Translations under genes and position numbers: made by a program
Assembly (NCBI GenBank): GCA_007644065.1
Contig: VJWN01000002.1
Coordinates: forward strand, 694,925-758,924
Length of the DNA stretch: 64,000 nt
Origin: Margaritispora aquatica
Taxonomy: Eukaryota; Ascomycota; Leotiomycetes; Helotiales; Discinellaceae
Reading direction: 5' to 3'
Shown here: positions 35,906 to 47,660 of the stretch, in pieces
Layout: each line of letters starts with the position of its first letter
Numbering within the stretch: the first letter of the stretch is position 1
The notes under the pieces: model-generated
What the model was told of the DNA's origin: nothing
Database searches by the model: none
What the model saw: the letters and a program-made list of their open reading frames with translations, nothing else

Positions 35906-36722
35906 GATGTGATGGTTATCCAGGTAAAGCCCAATGGCGAGTTCTGCGATCGTATTCCAGGCAAATAATACGAAATTCAATTGAAGAACAGTTTCTCGGG
36001 AATGCTGGCCAGGAAACGACTGAAGATAAAATAATGGAGTCAAATTGGCAAGGCACAGCCTACCCTTCTGGTAGCACGAGGCAAGGAGGGGAGCAGAAAT
36101 AATAGGTGAGATATTTAATACGGGTCTGCGGTGTAGGCTGCGATGCGCGTTGGGGGTTGGGACTTCTGGAGTTGAAACAGGTTCTGTTCTCTGCGGGGTG
36201 TTGAGTGGTTCTCGATATGCCTAAAGTTCCAATCAAAGCCTATTCTGTGCTAAAAGGAACATGCCATCTGCGGAGACAAAAATGGCTGGTTACCCATTCT
36301 CATATGTGCGAATTTGTATATGAACGTGATGAAATCATAGGTACTGTAAGGTAAGCACTGAGCTTGGATCACAAGTTTGTTTTGACATTTGGAGCTTTTG
36401 CCAGGGCAGCAACTTCAAGGTCCTGGCAATTTGATCTTGGCCAAAACTGAACCAGGAATGTTTTCTGGTGGGGCAATTTGAGGCTGGAATATCACGTGTT
36501 AAACGTGTTACCAAGTCGCGTCTCTGTATTCGTCGCGTGTTCATCGCAAACTTGATATAAGGTACCTACAAGACAGTGCCTCAACAATACCTTGCGACCT
36601 CGAAACGACTCAGAAACTGATATCAAATATCACTACTGAATCAGAGCTCCAAATGGTCTCGAGACGTCTGCCTTGCATGGAGTGCATGAGCTGTTGCAAA
36701 CAGCTACAAATTACTGGCCACT
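35906..36722. other. Divergent promoter region
   Basis: Lies between the BAR-SH3 gene (minus) and the Dbl2-like gene (plus). No further gene. GGTAAG and GGTAC motifs near 36340-36355 belong to the class of recurrent spacer motifs described in the findings. Confidence 0.5.
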
Positions 36723-39700
36723 ATGTCACTTGCTGAAGTACCGCACACACAAAGCACTGCACCCGTTTTCGAATATCAATGCCTCTTTACTTCAGATCTG
36801 CGGAGGAAACAGAAGCGGTGGCAGGATGGACAACTCAAATTCCACACTTTCAACAATCGAGTGATGGTCTATGATGACCGGTCCAACTTTGTTGGGGATA
36901 CACATTGGCGACAAGACGAGCTTAACGAAGGTGAGGAGCTGGAACTGGAGCGTCGAGGAATTCTGGTACAAGTTGGAGAGTGCACAGGGCAAAAAAATCA
37001 AGATGTATCAGAATTGGTGGACAAACCACGAAAGGAAAAGGAAGATAGAGCTGCCGCGCGCGCTGCTGCTACACCAGCTCGAGAGCATGGCCCAATATCT
37101 GGATCTGAATTCCTTCAGCCAAGGCCTCTGAATCAAATGCTGACTCCATCCGGTCACTATGGCCGGGCTGTGATTTCAAATGTTTCCCCATTTGAGGAAA
37201 AGCACCGTCTAAATAAACCTACCAAGGAGAACGAACGTCCAGCAAAGAGACACAAGACAGAAGAAACATTGAGCAAGAATGGTTATGCCCAAAATTTGAT
37301 GGGCGCTTCTTTGAATCTATCATCGTCGAGACCACCAAGCACAGCTACGATTCAGTACGAAAATTTGAAGTTAAAGACTGTACCAGCACGAAAACCAAAG
37401 GCGACAATCGACCTCACAAACGACAGTGATAGCGACCGAGGTACTAGTCATAATTTTTCGAAAGATAATGAGCATCGGGAGAGACCTGTTGCTAGTGTGC
37501 AAAGGAGAAATAGGAGTTCAAATGTAGCGAAGAACGGTTATGTCAGAAACCTCGCTGGAGCTGCATTGTCCCTATCTCGACCAACAGAATTGCCACTGAC
37601 GGTCGGAAACAAATTTACTAACATAGGGGACTCTCCTGTGCCGATGGAAGTAGACGAGGAACATTCATCTATGAGAGACGAAGTCTCTCCTATGCCAGAA
37701 AGTCCAACCATCATCCCTCGGAAGGTTGGCAGTTCAAAAGCAAAGAAGCTCATATCCAGCCCGGATGTTGAATCCCGTAGTCTACAAGCTATATTCGAGT
37801 CAAGTTCTTCTCCGCCACCTGCAATATCCACAGAGTCTTTCAAATCGGCGGTGGCTGTCACTTCAAGAAACACGTTCCATCTTCCCCATGAGAAGTTTAG
37901 GGAAGCCCAACCACGTAATAGAAGGACCACCAGTCCAGAATCTAAATCATCTTCTCCTCAGCATGAACACTCTCTTCAACCGTCAGTCAAGCGTTTATCT
38001 TCCAATGATGCAGTGGCTCTGAATGCGTCCGTCTCTGAACAAGGCTCTGTCAAAGCTACATCCTCGTTACGCATAAAGTCAAGAGCTCCACGAAAGATGA
38101 TGATGCTGATGGATCGGCCAACCACTCACAAAACTAGGGTAGTTTCAGTCGGGAGGTCGATTTCAATGCCCAAGAGCAACCCAAGGCCTGCTCCTAGCGA
38201 AGTGGTCTTGTCTCAAGCAACTCTCCAGTTAGATGCCTTTCGGCAAGAGCAGGAGGGACGACTGCAGATGCATCTCGAAAGCTATCGATCGAAGGTTAAT
38301 GATGACGATTTGATAGGTTCTCCTCCAGATAGTGGAATTGACCACCAAACACTCGATCTCCTACTCTCTCGAAAACCGAAGCAAAGAGAAGACACAAAAC
38401 CTAGCGTGGCAAAGGCATCTCATGACCTATCACTAGGAACAGTAGGCAATGACCTCATCTTCGATAGAAGTATAAACAGTTCCATTCCTTCGCCTCAAGT
38501 CGTTGTAAAGAACGTCTCTCTGTCACCCTTGGAAATGGTTCCATCAAAACCGTTAGATCATGTATCGAATTCACCTAAGAACGAATTTGATAGACTGGGA
38601 ATCCTAACCACTAAATCTCTATTACAAGAAACTGGCACTGGCAAGCTTCTGCAAAAAGACAAAAATCTGCATTCGAATTCAAACCACATTGAAAATGAGA
38701 GATCGATCAACAAAGGATCAATTTTAAGTACATCACAACATCATACTCCTGATCCTGTAGAAAGTTCTCTCAAAGAAAACCTGCCAAGTTCGTCGAGAAT
38801 AGCTGCACAGGAATTTGCTGCTACTACTCAGTACTCATTAAGCAATCCTCAAAATATCACAGATCACAAGATCCCTCCTGTCTCCTCTGAGCAAGATGTC
38901 TCGGTGTCTGGACAATATTTGCAAAACACAAGTAGTCCACGGCTGGATAACGACGCATCACGAAGCACAGGTAGTCAAGTGAATTCTGTAGAGTTTGGAA
39001 ACCGTGCACAGGCACTGAAAAAGGGTGTTGGCCCGAACAGCTATGAACAGATGCATAAGCTCCAAGAAGAAACTCCAATTATCCATCAGAATGTTGCACA
39101 TGATGGTCAACAAATTCAATCGTCACATAACGAACTTCCGAACAGGAGGCCATTGCCTGGCCATACGACAAGCGTAGTGCAAACTACCAAAGAGCCTCTT
39201 GAGCGAGAATCAGATCTAGAAACACGAATTTTTCGTCCGAGAAAAGAGAATGCAAGAAGTAATTCGTCACAGAAGGAAACTCCGATATCTACAGCAATTG
39301 CGCCTATTGCACAAGATTCCACCATAAAGCCTTCGCCAAAGCCATCACTTGTAGACCTAAATATGCCTCAAGTGCTCAATCCGGTACCAAGCAACAATGA
39401 TGAACTTCAGGAAAGACAATCTATTCAATCGGTACTTTTGTCATCTACAAATATAATACCGCAGACCATGGAGAGACCAATGCTGCAGCCAGCCCTGGCC
39501 CCGCCAAGGCCCAGGGTAGTCAATCCAGCAACTCGTGGAAAGTCTCTACAAGCTATAGCTGCAAATACTGTTGATGCACTAGCTCCAGCTTTCAATACCG
39601 TTATGCCACCACCTGCGCCGCGATCACTGATTCGGGTAAACAAATCCAATCCTAGAGTAGAAATCGCTGCAGGGTGCGCAACCACCAGCATTGTCTCAGT

Positions 39701-39803
39701 AGGAGAAGACCCCATGAGCGGACCATGGAGTCGAGAATCTTTTGATCTATTTGGAGCATGGAAGCCACCAGCAAGACATATTGGTACAAAATTGACAACA
39801 TGA
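36723..39803 (+). CDS. ZGRF1/Dbl2/Mte1-type DNA-repair protein, no helicase domain
   Basis: Single exon, 1026 residues. Residues about 15-95 are the conserved N-terminal domain formerly called DUF2439 (F-E-Y-Q-C-L-F-T-S-D, K-R-W-Q-D-G-Q-L-K-F-H-T-F-N-N-R-V-M-V-Y-D), which in S. pombe Dbl2, S. cerevisiae Mte1 and human ZGRF1 serves double-strand-break and recombination-intermediate processing with the Fml1/Mph1-FANCM-type or Fbh1 helicases. The long middle is disordered and Ser/Pro/Lys-rich. It carries a duplicated motif, K-N-G-Y-A-Q-N-L-M-G-A-S-L at about residue 184 and K-N-G-Y-V-R-N-L-A-G-A-A-L at about 269. The C-terminus ends in G-P-W-S-R-E-S-F-D-L-F-G-A-W, a conserved tail motif. It lacks the helicase part of ZGRF1, as in yeast Mte1. 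Nuclear location is expected. The start ATG at 36723 fits the domain position. Confidence 0.88.
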   Translation: MSLAEVPHTQSTAPVFEYQCLFTSDLRRKQKRWQDGQLKFHTFNNRVMVYDDRSNFVGDTHWRQDELNEGEELELERRGILVQVGECTGQKNQDVSELVDKPRKEKEDRAAARAAATPAREHGPISGSEFLQPRPLNQMLTPSGHYGRAVISNVSPFEEKHRLNKPTKENERPAKRHKTEETLSKNGYAQNLMGASLNLSSSRPPSTATIQYENLKLKTVPARKPKATIDLTNDSDSDRGTSHNFSKDNEHRERPVASVQRRNRSSNVAKNGYVRNLAGAALSLSRPTELPLTVGNKFTNIGDSPVPMEVDEEHSSMRDEVSPMPESPTIIPRKVGSSKAKKLISSPDVESRSLQAIFESSSSPPPAISTESFKSAVAVTSRNTFHLPHEKFREAQPRNRRTTSPESKSSSPQHEHSLQPSVKRLSSNDAVALNASVSEQGSVKATSSLRIKSRAPRKMMMLMDRPTTHKTRVVSVGRSISMPKSNPRPAPSEVVLSQATLQLDAFRQEQEGRLQMHLESYRSKVNDDDLIGSPPDSGIDHQTLDLLLSRKPKQREDTKPSVAKASHDLSLGTVGNDLIFDRSINSSIPSPQVVVKNVSLSPLEMVPSKPLDHVSNSPKNEFDRLGILTTKSLLQETGTGKLLQKDKNLHSNSNHIENERSINKGSILSTSQHHTPDPVESSLKENLPSSSRIAAQEFAATTQYSLSNPQNITDHKIPPVSSEQDVSVSGQYLQNTSSPRLDNDASRSTGSQVNSVEFGNRAQALKKGVGPNSYEQMHKLQEETPIIHQNVAHDGQQIQSSHNELPNRRPLPGHTTSVVQTTKEPLERESDLETRIFRPRKENARSNSSQKETPISTAIAPIAQDSTIKPSPKPSLVDLNMPQVLNPVPSNNDELQERQSIQSVLLSSTNIIPQTMERPMLQPALAPPRPRVVNPATRGKSLQAIAANTVDALAPAFNTVMPPPAPRSLIRVNKSNPRVEIAAGCATTSIVSVGEDPMSGPWSRESFDLFGAWKPPARHIGTKLTT

Positions 39804-40012
39804 ATCGCAATCCCACTCAATCATTAGAAATTCTCAATTTCATGGCTACCTCGAATCATTGATACACAAGCGTGTGCAAGATACATTATTGTAATTCTAC
39901 TCAGATTAGTGATCTCGATCATCACCTCTTGCTGCTCCAAAGGTAGGAGTTTATCCCTGCAATTTTACTGTTGTGTTGGGTGGGCCTAGATTCAATTCTA
40001 TGCCCTGCTGAT

Positions 40013-40522
40013 CTAGAACTTGCAGCCAAAGGGCGAGAAAATGCAAACAAGAAATACTATAGTGAAACTCGTCATGCTGAGGCCCTCCAGAGCCGCATCA
40101 TCAATCTTCCAACGAGTGCTTCGCCACTAAGTTTGACTTCGTTCCGTGGTCGTTCACGTGCTTACAGCCACAATACCCACTGTGATCGCCTCATTTCGGG
40201 CACAAATATTCCCAGCCACGATTTTAGCGTGTTTCCTCAGCATCTTGACAGCGCTTGTAGTTCCAGTTCCAGTTCCAGTTCCACTTCCTCGCGGCTCTGC
40301 TTCCGAAGGATCCCTTTCTATCTTATCGCTATCGTCATCAGATTGACGAGGTTGCAGATTCAAATGTTTATGTCGAAAGTCCACTGAGATATTACAACAA
40401 TGACAGTAATGGAGCTTTCCAACTGATATCCAAATATCCACTGGCCACGCTACTAGCGTGTCGCCTTGTTCCTCACCGAATACTCCAAGTTTGACGGGTT
40501 CGGGCGTGCCCTTGGAGCTCAT
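40013..40522 (-). CDS. Short hypothetical protein, possibly two exons
   Basis: Unrecognised. From ATG 40522 an open frame runs 122 codons to 40154. A good donor (GTAAGC) lies at 40165 and an acceptor (CTTAG) ends at 40127; splicing (40522-40166, 40126-40013) keeps frame and gives about 156 residues ending I-F-S-P-F-G-C-K-F. The protein has a C-H-C-C cluster (Y-C-H-C-C-N-I) followed by an acidic stretch and a G-T-G-T-G-T run from a GGAACT repeat. The C-terminal segment with splicing is hydrophobic. Either model may be wrong, or the frame may be chance in the spacer between two plus-strand genes. Confidence 0.35.
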
Positions 40523-40802
40523 GCAGCAACAAAAAGGGCTGCCTCACAGGAAAGCCTCACCATTAGGTTACGAATAAATACCTAGCAACTCGCTGCTCTG
40601 GAAAGTAAGGTCAAAATTTTATTTATTATTCATCTCCTTTCATCATTTTCAAATACAAGTATCATAAGCCTTCCTACCGTCTGCGGTCGCACTTTGTGTT
40701 ACTTGTTAGTACAGATCTTATATCAAGTACACTCAAACGCCTCTGGAGCCTAAATTGCAACACAAGAAGCTTTTGCGTATACAACTTTCATTCTGGTTCA
40801 CC

Positions 40803-42659
40803 ATGCACCGTTCACTCTCCGGAAGGAGACTTCGACCGCCGTCGCCTTCGCGGATTCACCGCCGAGGGCACCATTCATTGTCAGTCCAAACCGCCAATCA
40901 GTTATCGCAACAAATGTCATCGCCACCTCAAGTTCATAACGAAGCCTCCACATCTCCTGCTCAAGATATCTATCCAAGCTACCCGTTACCCATTCCAGAG
41001 GCTAAGCAAGCGAAAGCCCGCAAGTTGTACCGACAATATCAGATGGAAGCAACTTTGGAACAAAGCAAACACGAACCGCAATCGGCAACTAGCTATTCTA
41101 ATTTCCTAAGCGTTCCAGGTCCACAGTCAGTCACATCTCGCACTTCATCCAAACACAACCGGGCTGCATCAATATCTACCTCAGCATATGATCTTGCCAC
41201 GGAATTGTCCTCGGTTGTCTCATTCGAAGCCGAAGAACCGTTCTCCCCCAAATCCAAGGCTCAAGGCGAGATGTTATCCTTTAATGGCACACCCGTCAAA
41301 CCTCCGCGAACTAGAAACCGCTTATCGTCTGTTAAGAGAGCCAAAGCTGCTTTGATCCGCCATCTTGGGAGTTGCCGACCCTGCCATAATCGAAAAGTTC
41401 CTGTAAGGACATATCACCCCAGCTCACTCTTTTCAGACCTAGGCTGACTTATCAAGTGTTCATTAGATCACCATGACCTCGATATTCTCCTCCAATCAGC
41501 TGCTGTACCAAATCGACCTCAATTGCAAGACATGTTCCTCTCCCCCACCACATCGTCACAAAATACGGAAAGCAGCATGGGCGAAGGACAGCAAAGCCAG
41601 CCAATCTTCTCGCAAGGAAACGACTTGGCAGGTATTGAAGGAAATGCCGGTCTAGATGACATGGGACCTATTGAAACAACACTAGACATTCGATCACCTG
41701 GTTCATACGAAGACACCCAGCTACCTACCTATGCTCTTGCAACTATTGGATTCGAACCGATACCCTTGCCCGTAATACCATACGAGACGTTGCAAAATGG
41801 AGAGCCATTTCCACTCGGAGTCCAGAATGATGTGTATCATTGTCGACATCTGAGTTTCCACCATGTAGGTGGAACATGTGACGAAATTTTCGAGACGGTC
41901 GAAGAATTGCAAAATCATTTCGAAGCCTCCCACTTCTCATTTACCCGGATCACCCCTGCTCATCGCAATGTCTGCTCCGAGTGCCAACAGTGGAACAACA
42001 ATGCCTATGATCCATGCACAGGCTGCAACACGCAAGGCTCTATACAGAGATGGATTTACGGCCATTACATCCGCATTCCGAGCTACTGGCGCCATGCCTC
42101 TGACGGACAGGACTTTCAAGAATTTGGGCCAATTCCAGACTTATTTGATCCAGGAACGTTCACCACCATGGCTTGGAACTTCGGTGCAGATCAATTCGAT
42201 GGGAATGCAGGAACTGGTGGATTTAACATGCATGATGAAGATGTGTATAGAGGACCAGGAAGTCAAGCTTATGGCTATGACCCTTCTAGTGGATCCACTG
42301 CAGGAGATAGTCAATTTCAAGGAAGCTTTTATGGTGGTGCTCAGCAATTCGCACTAGTAATGCCTAACAGTATTAGGCTTAAACTGGCTAGGATACATGG
42401 AAATTTCACCAATCGTGGCATCAAAACTTTTTTGCTGTTCATTCTCAGTATCATGGTCTTTGTATTCAATCTCCCAAGGTTGCAGTATAAGGTCGAACCA
42501 TACTTTCAACACGTAAGCTCCGTTATCCAGGCACAACTACCTAGCATCGGTTTTCTGGGTATATTAGCATCTTTTGCTCTGTCAATTTTGCTTAAGTCTT
42601 TCAACGCTCAGCGACGGCGGCGAACACAGTCTGTAGGTACATGCCAATGGATGGACTGA
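40803..42659 (+). CDS. Half-zinc-cluster, membrane-anchored regulator-like protein A
   Basis: About 600 residues from exons 40803-41402 and 41457-42659. A basic Ser/Pro-rich N-terminus leads to A-L-I-R-H-L-G-S-C-R-P-C-H-N-R-K-V-P followed by Cys: Cys191-x2-Cys194-x6-Cys201, the first half of a Zn2Cys6 cluster. The second half is missing and two His residues follow. The intron sits exactly before Cys201. A second metal-ligand-rich region (V-Y-H-C-R-H, a C2H2-like H-F-E-A-S-H, C-S-E-C and C-T-G-C) lies in the middle. Two hydrophobic helices near residues 524-543 and 562-580 predict a C-terminal membrane anchor. The splice choice (acceptor ATCAAG at 41451-41456, not the TTAG further on) is set by frame and by matching gene B. 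The name describes features only; no function is known to me. Confidence 0.7.
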
Positions 42660-44201
42660 AGGGCCAGGCTAACAGCAATGGCAGAGACATTATCCTCTTC
42701 ATGCCCTCACCAATACTTCTATTCCATTTAAGCACCGTACCTCTGCATATACTACCCACTGCTGTGTCAACTGATGTTCACAACAACCAACTCATACACT
42801 CCCATGAATTAATGTTCATGCTACTAATGAATCACGTTTGATGATTCAACGTTTACGACTCCAACTATCAACGACTCACACACGCTCACGACGCATCCCA
42901 CACCAAATGTACACGATCTACTGGGGAGATAATGTATAGTGGTCTGGTTTTCATTTGTTTACGGTAAAAAGGCTGGTTCACGGGATGTCATGTAGACAGA
43001 TTTCCGTTTTCATTTTCGGCGTTGATCATGTGTATCATTACCTGCACTTCTCCTACAATTGCAGTCTAATTAGGAGGATCGATGCGGTTAGGACACAATG
43101 GGCAGGCATTGGATTCGATGTTAAATCACAGCTTGGATGTAGATGTGCATCAAGGAGTATCACAATTTCAAAATACATCTTTATCGTTACACTCGATATC
43201 TTGAGCCTTATGGGTGACTCAGATCCAAGGTACTCGGTATCAGAAGGCTTGTTACCTCTTTACCTCTCCAACTCATGGAATGTCATGCACGTCAGCCATG
43301 TAGCGCCCCCACACTGGTATTTCCCCTCAAATGACGAAGGAAGGCAAAAGGCATATATGTAGTGTGCTCCTCATAAAGGAGGCCTCCTCACATTTGGCAT
43401 TAGATGGAGTCATTGCTCTTCCACTGTCTCGAAGATTGATCAATCAGAGGGGACAATTGGAGGCCGGTCCTGTCTTCCAGCACAGTTCTCATGGCATGGG
43501 CATGGGCATGTTGAAAAATCGCGGGGAGTCATCATCCAAGGCATCTAAACCCCATTAGGACTAAAGTACTTTGTGAAGTGCATCCCACCTTCTGCACAGG
43601 GCTGCGCCATGCAGGAGGCTTGGGGATGGAGCCAATAAAGTATTGGTTTGAGGTGAGATGGATCTGGTTTGATTGGATCACTTGTTCGTCTGACCCACTA
43701 TTGCTCGCCGTTTCCTATTTCGTCTCGCCGCGACCACCCATCAGAAAGGCATCCGAAAGGACTGAGGAAGTGAGGGAAGTGAGGGAAGTGAGGGAAGTGA
43801 GGGAATCAAGGGAATCCGCCTGGGCAAAGTGCCTCGTTTCTACATGTTTTGGCATGTTTTGGTGCACTGTCACCCATGTTCCCCCCCCCCATGTCCCTCC
43901 ATGTCCTCCCATTGCGCAGCTAGACCCTCAATACCTCCCATCAGATTTCATATGAACTCGACATTTCCAACCAGGCATCAAGCTTACTCTTCCTCTTCTT
44001 TTCTCTCCTTCAGAACAGAAAAGCAACTTCGTCTTCCTTTATACGTGCTCCCTCCCCTCCCCCCTCAGACCTCGACGTCGCCGGTTTCGAGAACCCTCGA
44101 CGAAAAGAGTCACTCGGCAATCCACTCTGCCAATCCACCACTCTAATCTACACACCATTCAATCGTCAGAATTGACCTACTATCAGCGAAATTTAATCGC
44201 A
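42660..44201. other. Spacer between the two half-cluster genes, with a tandem repeat
   Basis: Holds the 3' end of protein A and the promoter of protein B. A 9-bp unit GAAGTGAGG is repeated about four times at 43767-43803, a C10 run lies at about 43881-43890 and a CT-rich leader runs from 43980 to 44150. Open frames at 42955-43362 and 43578-43955 have no recognisable content. Confidence 0.5.
43767..43803 (+). repeat. GAAGTGAGG tandem repeat
   Basis: About four perfect 9-bp copies in the upstream region of the gene starting at 44202. Confidence 0.85.
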
Positions 44202-46559
44202 ATGTCTTGCTACACTTCCTTCACCATCACCCAACCTTTTCTTGGTGCTCCTCTTCAGTTCACTCCTGCCCTGGGGTCTGATGAGTTTGAGCTCTTGATT
44301 GATTGTTATGTCGCTGGTTCTGCCTCCAAGCAGGACAAGCTCTCTCAGGTTACTATTGATTTCTACAATACTGCCACCGTCGATTTGAATACCGGGTCGC
44401 TGGTCAAGACATACAATGTCTTCCCAGCATGGACCGGTGAAGCTTTCGAGCAAAGCCCAACTCAGTCGAATTCTTCGGGCTTCTCTCCAGCCATCTACAC
44501 ACCAAGCCCAGGCTCTTCAGTCACACTTGGTGATTCTGCGTATGGGTCCATGATGACCCCTTCATCGCGATCGGCCACAACCAGCGGACGTGTCTCAAAG
44601 AAGTCAAAGAAGGATACCAAGAAGACTGCTGAGACCCGACTTCCTGGTTTCTCCATCATGACTAGAGATGGGGTTGATGTCACGAGCTCTGCTGGTCGTG
44701 GAACCAAGACCAAGGAGCAGCGCGAGCATGCTCATCTGATGAGGCAGCTGAAGGCTTGCGCTGATTGCAAGCGCAAGAAGGTTCGGGTAAGTTATTTTGT
44801 CCCTCCGAGTGTGAGAATCGGCTAATCGTGTTCCCAGTGCGACCCATCGCATCGCCGTTCGCACACTGAAATGTCCCGTGCGTCCACATCAAATGGCTCA
44901 TCTTCAAGCAGGATCAGTCCAGCTGCATCTACACCCTCGTTACAAGAGGCCACATCATTTAGTACTACGAATGCCTTTGATGATTTCATTCTATTCCCCG
45001 AGGATGATATGGCGTCATGGAATCCAGCTGATCTTCCAATGACCGACTTCGCATCTCAAGATCTCAGCCAATTCAACTGGGACATCAATGAGCTTGATAT
45101 GAATGCTTTTGCCCCAATCGCTCAAGACATGGACTTCAGCTTCCCATCCTACAGGCAACAGTCATATTCCAGTCAGCACCAATCACCATTCTCTCTACCA
45201 GAATTACTCAGTCAGCAACCACATGACTTACAGATAGCCGACAATATACCTGGATATGCTCCGCTCCAATCCGATCAAAACAGTCCGGATTCATGGGCGG
45301 AGCCGCAGGGCTACAGTACGAACACTGTCGTACATACTCGACCTCACTCAAGCAGCCAACTCAATTCCGATCAACTGGGAGAAAGCTGGTTACTGCAAGG
45401 CGGTGACTGGAACTCGGGCAACGTGAACGTCCATGCTGTGAATGCACAGTCGGTACCAGGTGACAGTCCAAGATTGGACGTCCCAACTAATGTTCCACTT
45501 GCCAACTCTCAATCACTTCAGAACGTAGCCTCCGGCGTGACGCCTGGTGAGCTAGTACACGACGGTCACACATTACACGCCAGCCTACAGGTCGGCGATG
45601 TTGTAGTGCACTCGAATGTACAAGCTACGAGCCAAGGTCGCAACGTGCCAGTCTCTAACGTGCAATTACAATCATCGCTTCACTTAGATGACATTGTTCG
45701 TTTGGACGGCAGGCAAGTTGTAGATAGACAGTCACAGTCAGATCCCCTGTCCCCCAGGCGAGATTCTGAATCAGTCCGCTTGGACAGTAGGCAACATGTC
45801 AGCTTTGAGGTCGATGCAGACATGAGTCTACACATTGATGTACAACTAGCTCGGAACTCACCAAATGCGAATGCGAATGTACAAGTACAATCGCAACAAC
45901 TTGGCGATTGGAACTTCAACGAACTACAACCCGGCTCTGCCAACCCCACACAATCACAGGTATCTGTTCAAGAACCACAATCCTCGGAACAACAGTCAAT
46001 TCACTGTCTAAACAGACAGGATCAACCACAAGCTTTGGAACAGGCATTACCAGTACCAGTTCTTATGAACAGCCTTTCACGACAAGTACGAGCAGTATCG
46101 TCGGTAATCATTACCGTATTGAACACTGTTCTCTTGTCTGGTCTCGCGCTCACCTTGTTCTCGGGCTCTGGGCCACTAGCCTGGGTCCGGGACGCTTGTC
46201 TACAGTCTGTTGGCACCAACGACTCGTGGATGGTGCTCGCCAGATTGGCTCTTATTGGTTCTCTGGTTGTTGGCTTGTTCCCCGAGATGTTGACATCCAC
46301 ATCGACGCAAACTCCTGGTTGTTTTGGTTTTGGACATGTAGCTTCTGTCGCTTTGGCTTTCTTTTCTGGCTCGGTTTCTTCTTCTGGTTCTTCTTCCGCA
46401 TGCGGATGGGAGTCTATTGTATGTGATCCTCTCCCTGTCTTTGCTTTAAATACGGACTAACATTTTCCAGTCTTCAACTTTGTTCAATGGATGTCTCGAC
46501 GCAAGACCATCACCCTCGAAAACACACGATCAATCGTGGACTCAGAGCTCCTGCTCTAG
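44202..46559 (+). CDS. Half-zinc-cluster, membrane-anchored regulator-like protein B
   Basis: About 752 residues. Exons 44202-44786 and 44838-46422, with a last exon 46471-46559 if the donor is GTGATC (46423). With the more canonical GTATGT donor (46419) the tail would read in another frame and stop at 46623, so the last 30 residues are uncertain. The core H-L-M-R-Q-L-K-A-C-A-D-C-K-R-K-K-V-R precedes Cys: Cys186-x2-Cys189-x6-Cys196, again only the first half of a Zn2Cys6 cluster, with D-P-S-H next and an intron directly before Cys196. A long Ser/Gln/Asp-rich region with an acidic aromatic patch (F-I-L-F-P-E-D-D-M-A-S-W) could activate transcription. The C-terminal third has hydrophobic helices near 617-636, 662-682 and 696-712. 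It resembles protein A and is probably its paralogue. Confidence 0.72.
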
Positions 46560-46623
46560 TCCTAGCAGCTTTTTGCTTGGCCTCTTGGAGGAGATCACTC
46601 CCGCGACCGTCGGTTTGGTGTGA

Positions 46624-47660
46624 ATGGGATGATATCAGACAGCCGAGCTACTCTGCCGGGTAGCTTAGTAGACTTTTATTGTTAACAAACACTATCACCG
46701 TACTTGTTGGGGGTTACTCTGACTTAGCCTGCACTGTTTGTGTATAAGGATGGTCATGGAATGGGGAAACTCGTGTGTGTAGAGAGGAATTTTGTGAGAA
46801 CCTTGAGTGAGGACATGGGATTAGGGTTTGATGAGGGGTGAGGGATGGAGAGGCACACTGTGGAAACGTGCTAACAGACAAGAGATCTTCGAACGATGCA
46901 TCGCTTTGGCTTATTGTATTTCATGTTCCATCGCCTCATCTCACAACGCATTACAGTATTGGATCGTAATCATTGCTCGTTGATGGACGGATGGATGGAT
47001 GGATATATACATATAGCTGAAGTTGATTGCTTCTCCAGTCGTTGATGGATAGATTACCTACCAACCACATATTTGTTATGTTAAGCAATGCAATGGCAAT
47101 CTATCACTGGTATCTATCTACTTCTTGCTGAACTTTGATATAGGTGATCTTTATGACTTGGTATATGAATTCTCGATTGATAAACTAAGCGCCTTCTTTA
47201 CATATGCAACACTTTGATATTATTTGTGAATTTCGAAATTCTCGATAATTGTGTGGGTCTAGGAATTGGATGAGTAGAAACTCATTGTTATTTTAAGACA
47301 CTGTATCTTTGTTAATAGAATATATATATTCAAAAGTTGTAAAATCTATTTTCTTATAAATTCTTTGACTGACGATTGAAGGGTTTAAAATACCACGAAG
47401 ATTTACTGCTTAGTCGAAATGAAAGTAGAGTCATAATGCTTAGAAAATCCAGGTAACTGAACCTTGTAGCGGCGGCTAGCGGGGTGTGGCGGGGTCAATC
47501 TCGGTGTGACGATGACGGGGAGTGATTGAATTCGGTTCCTGGCGCAAATCAATAAATACAATACAGCTACCTACTACCATTCTTTACCTTACCTAGTACT
47601 GCATTCTTTCTTCACCCCACCACCTCTCTCACCATCCAGATACCCAGACAAACCAACACA
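46624..47660. other. Intergenic region
   Basis: About 1 kb holding the 3' flank of protein B and the promoter of the Vms1 gene. A GGAT tetramer run lies at 46987-47003, and CCTTACCTAG occurs at about 47586-47596, just upstream of the Vms1 start. No gene seen. Confidence 0.5.
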
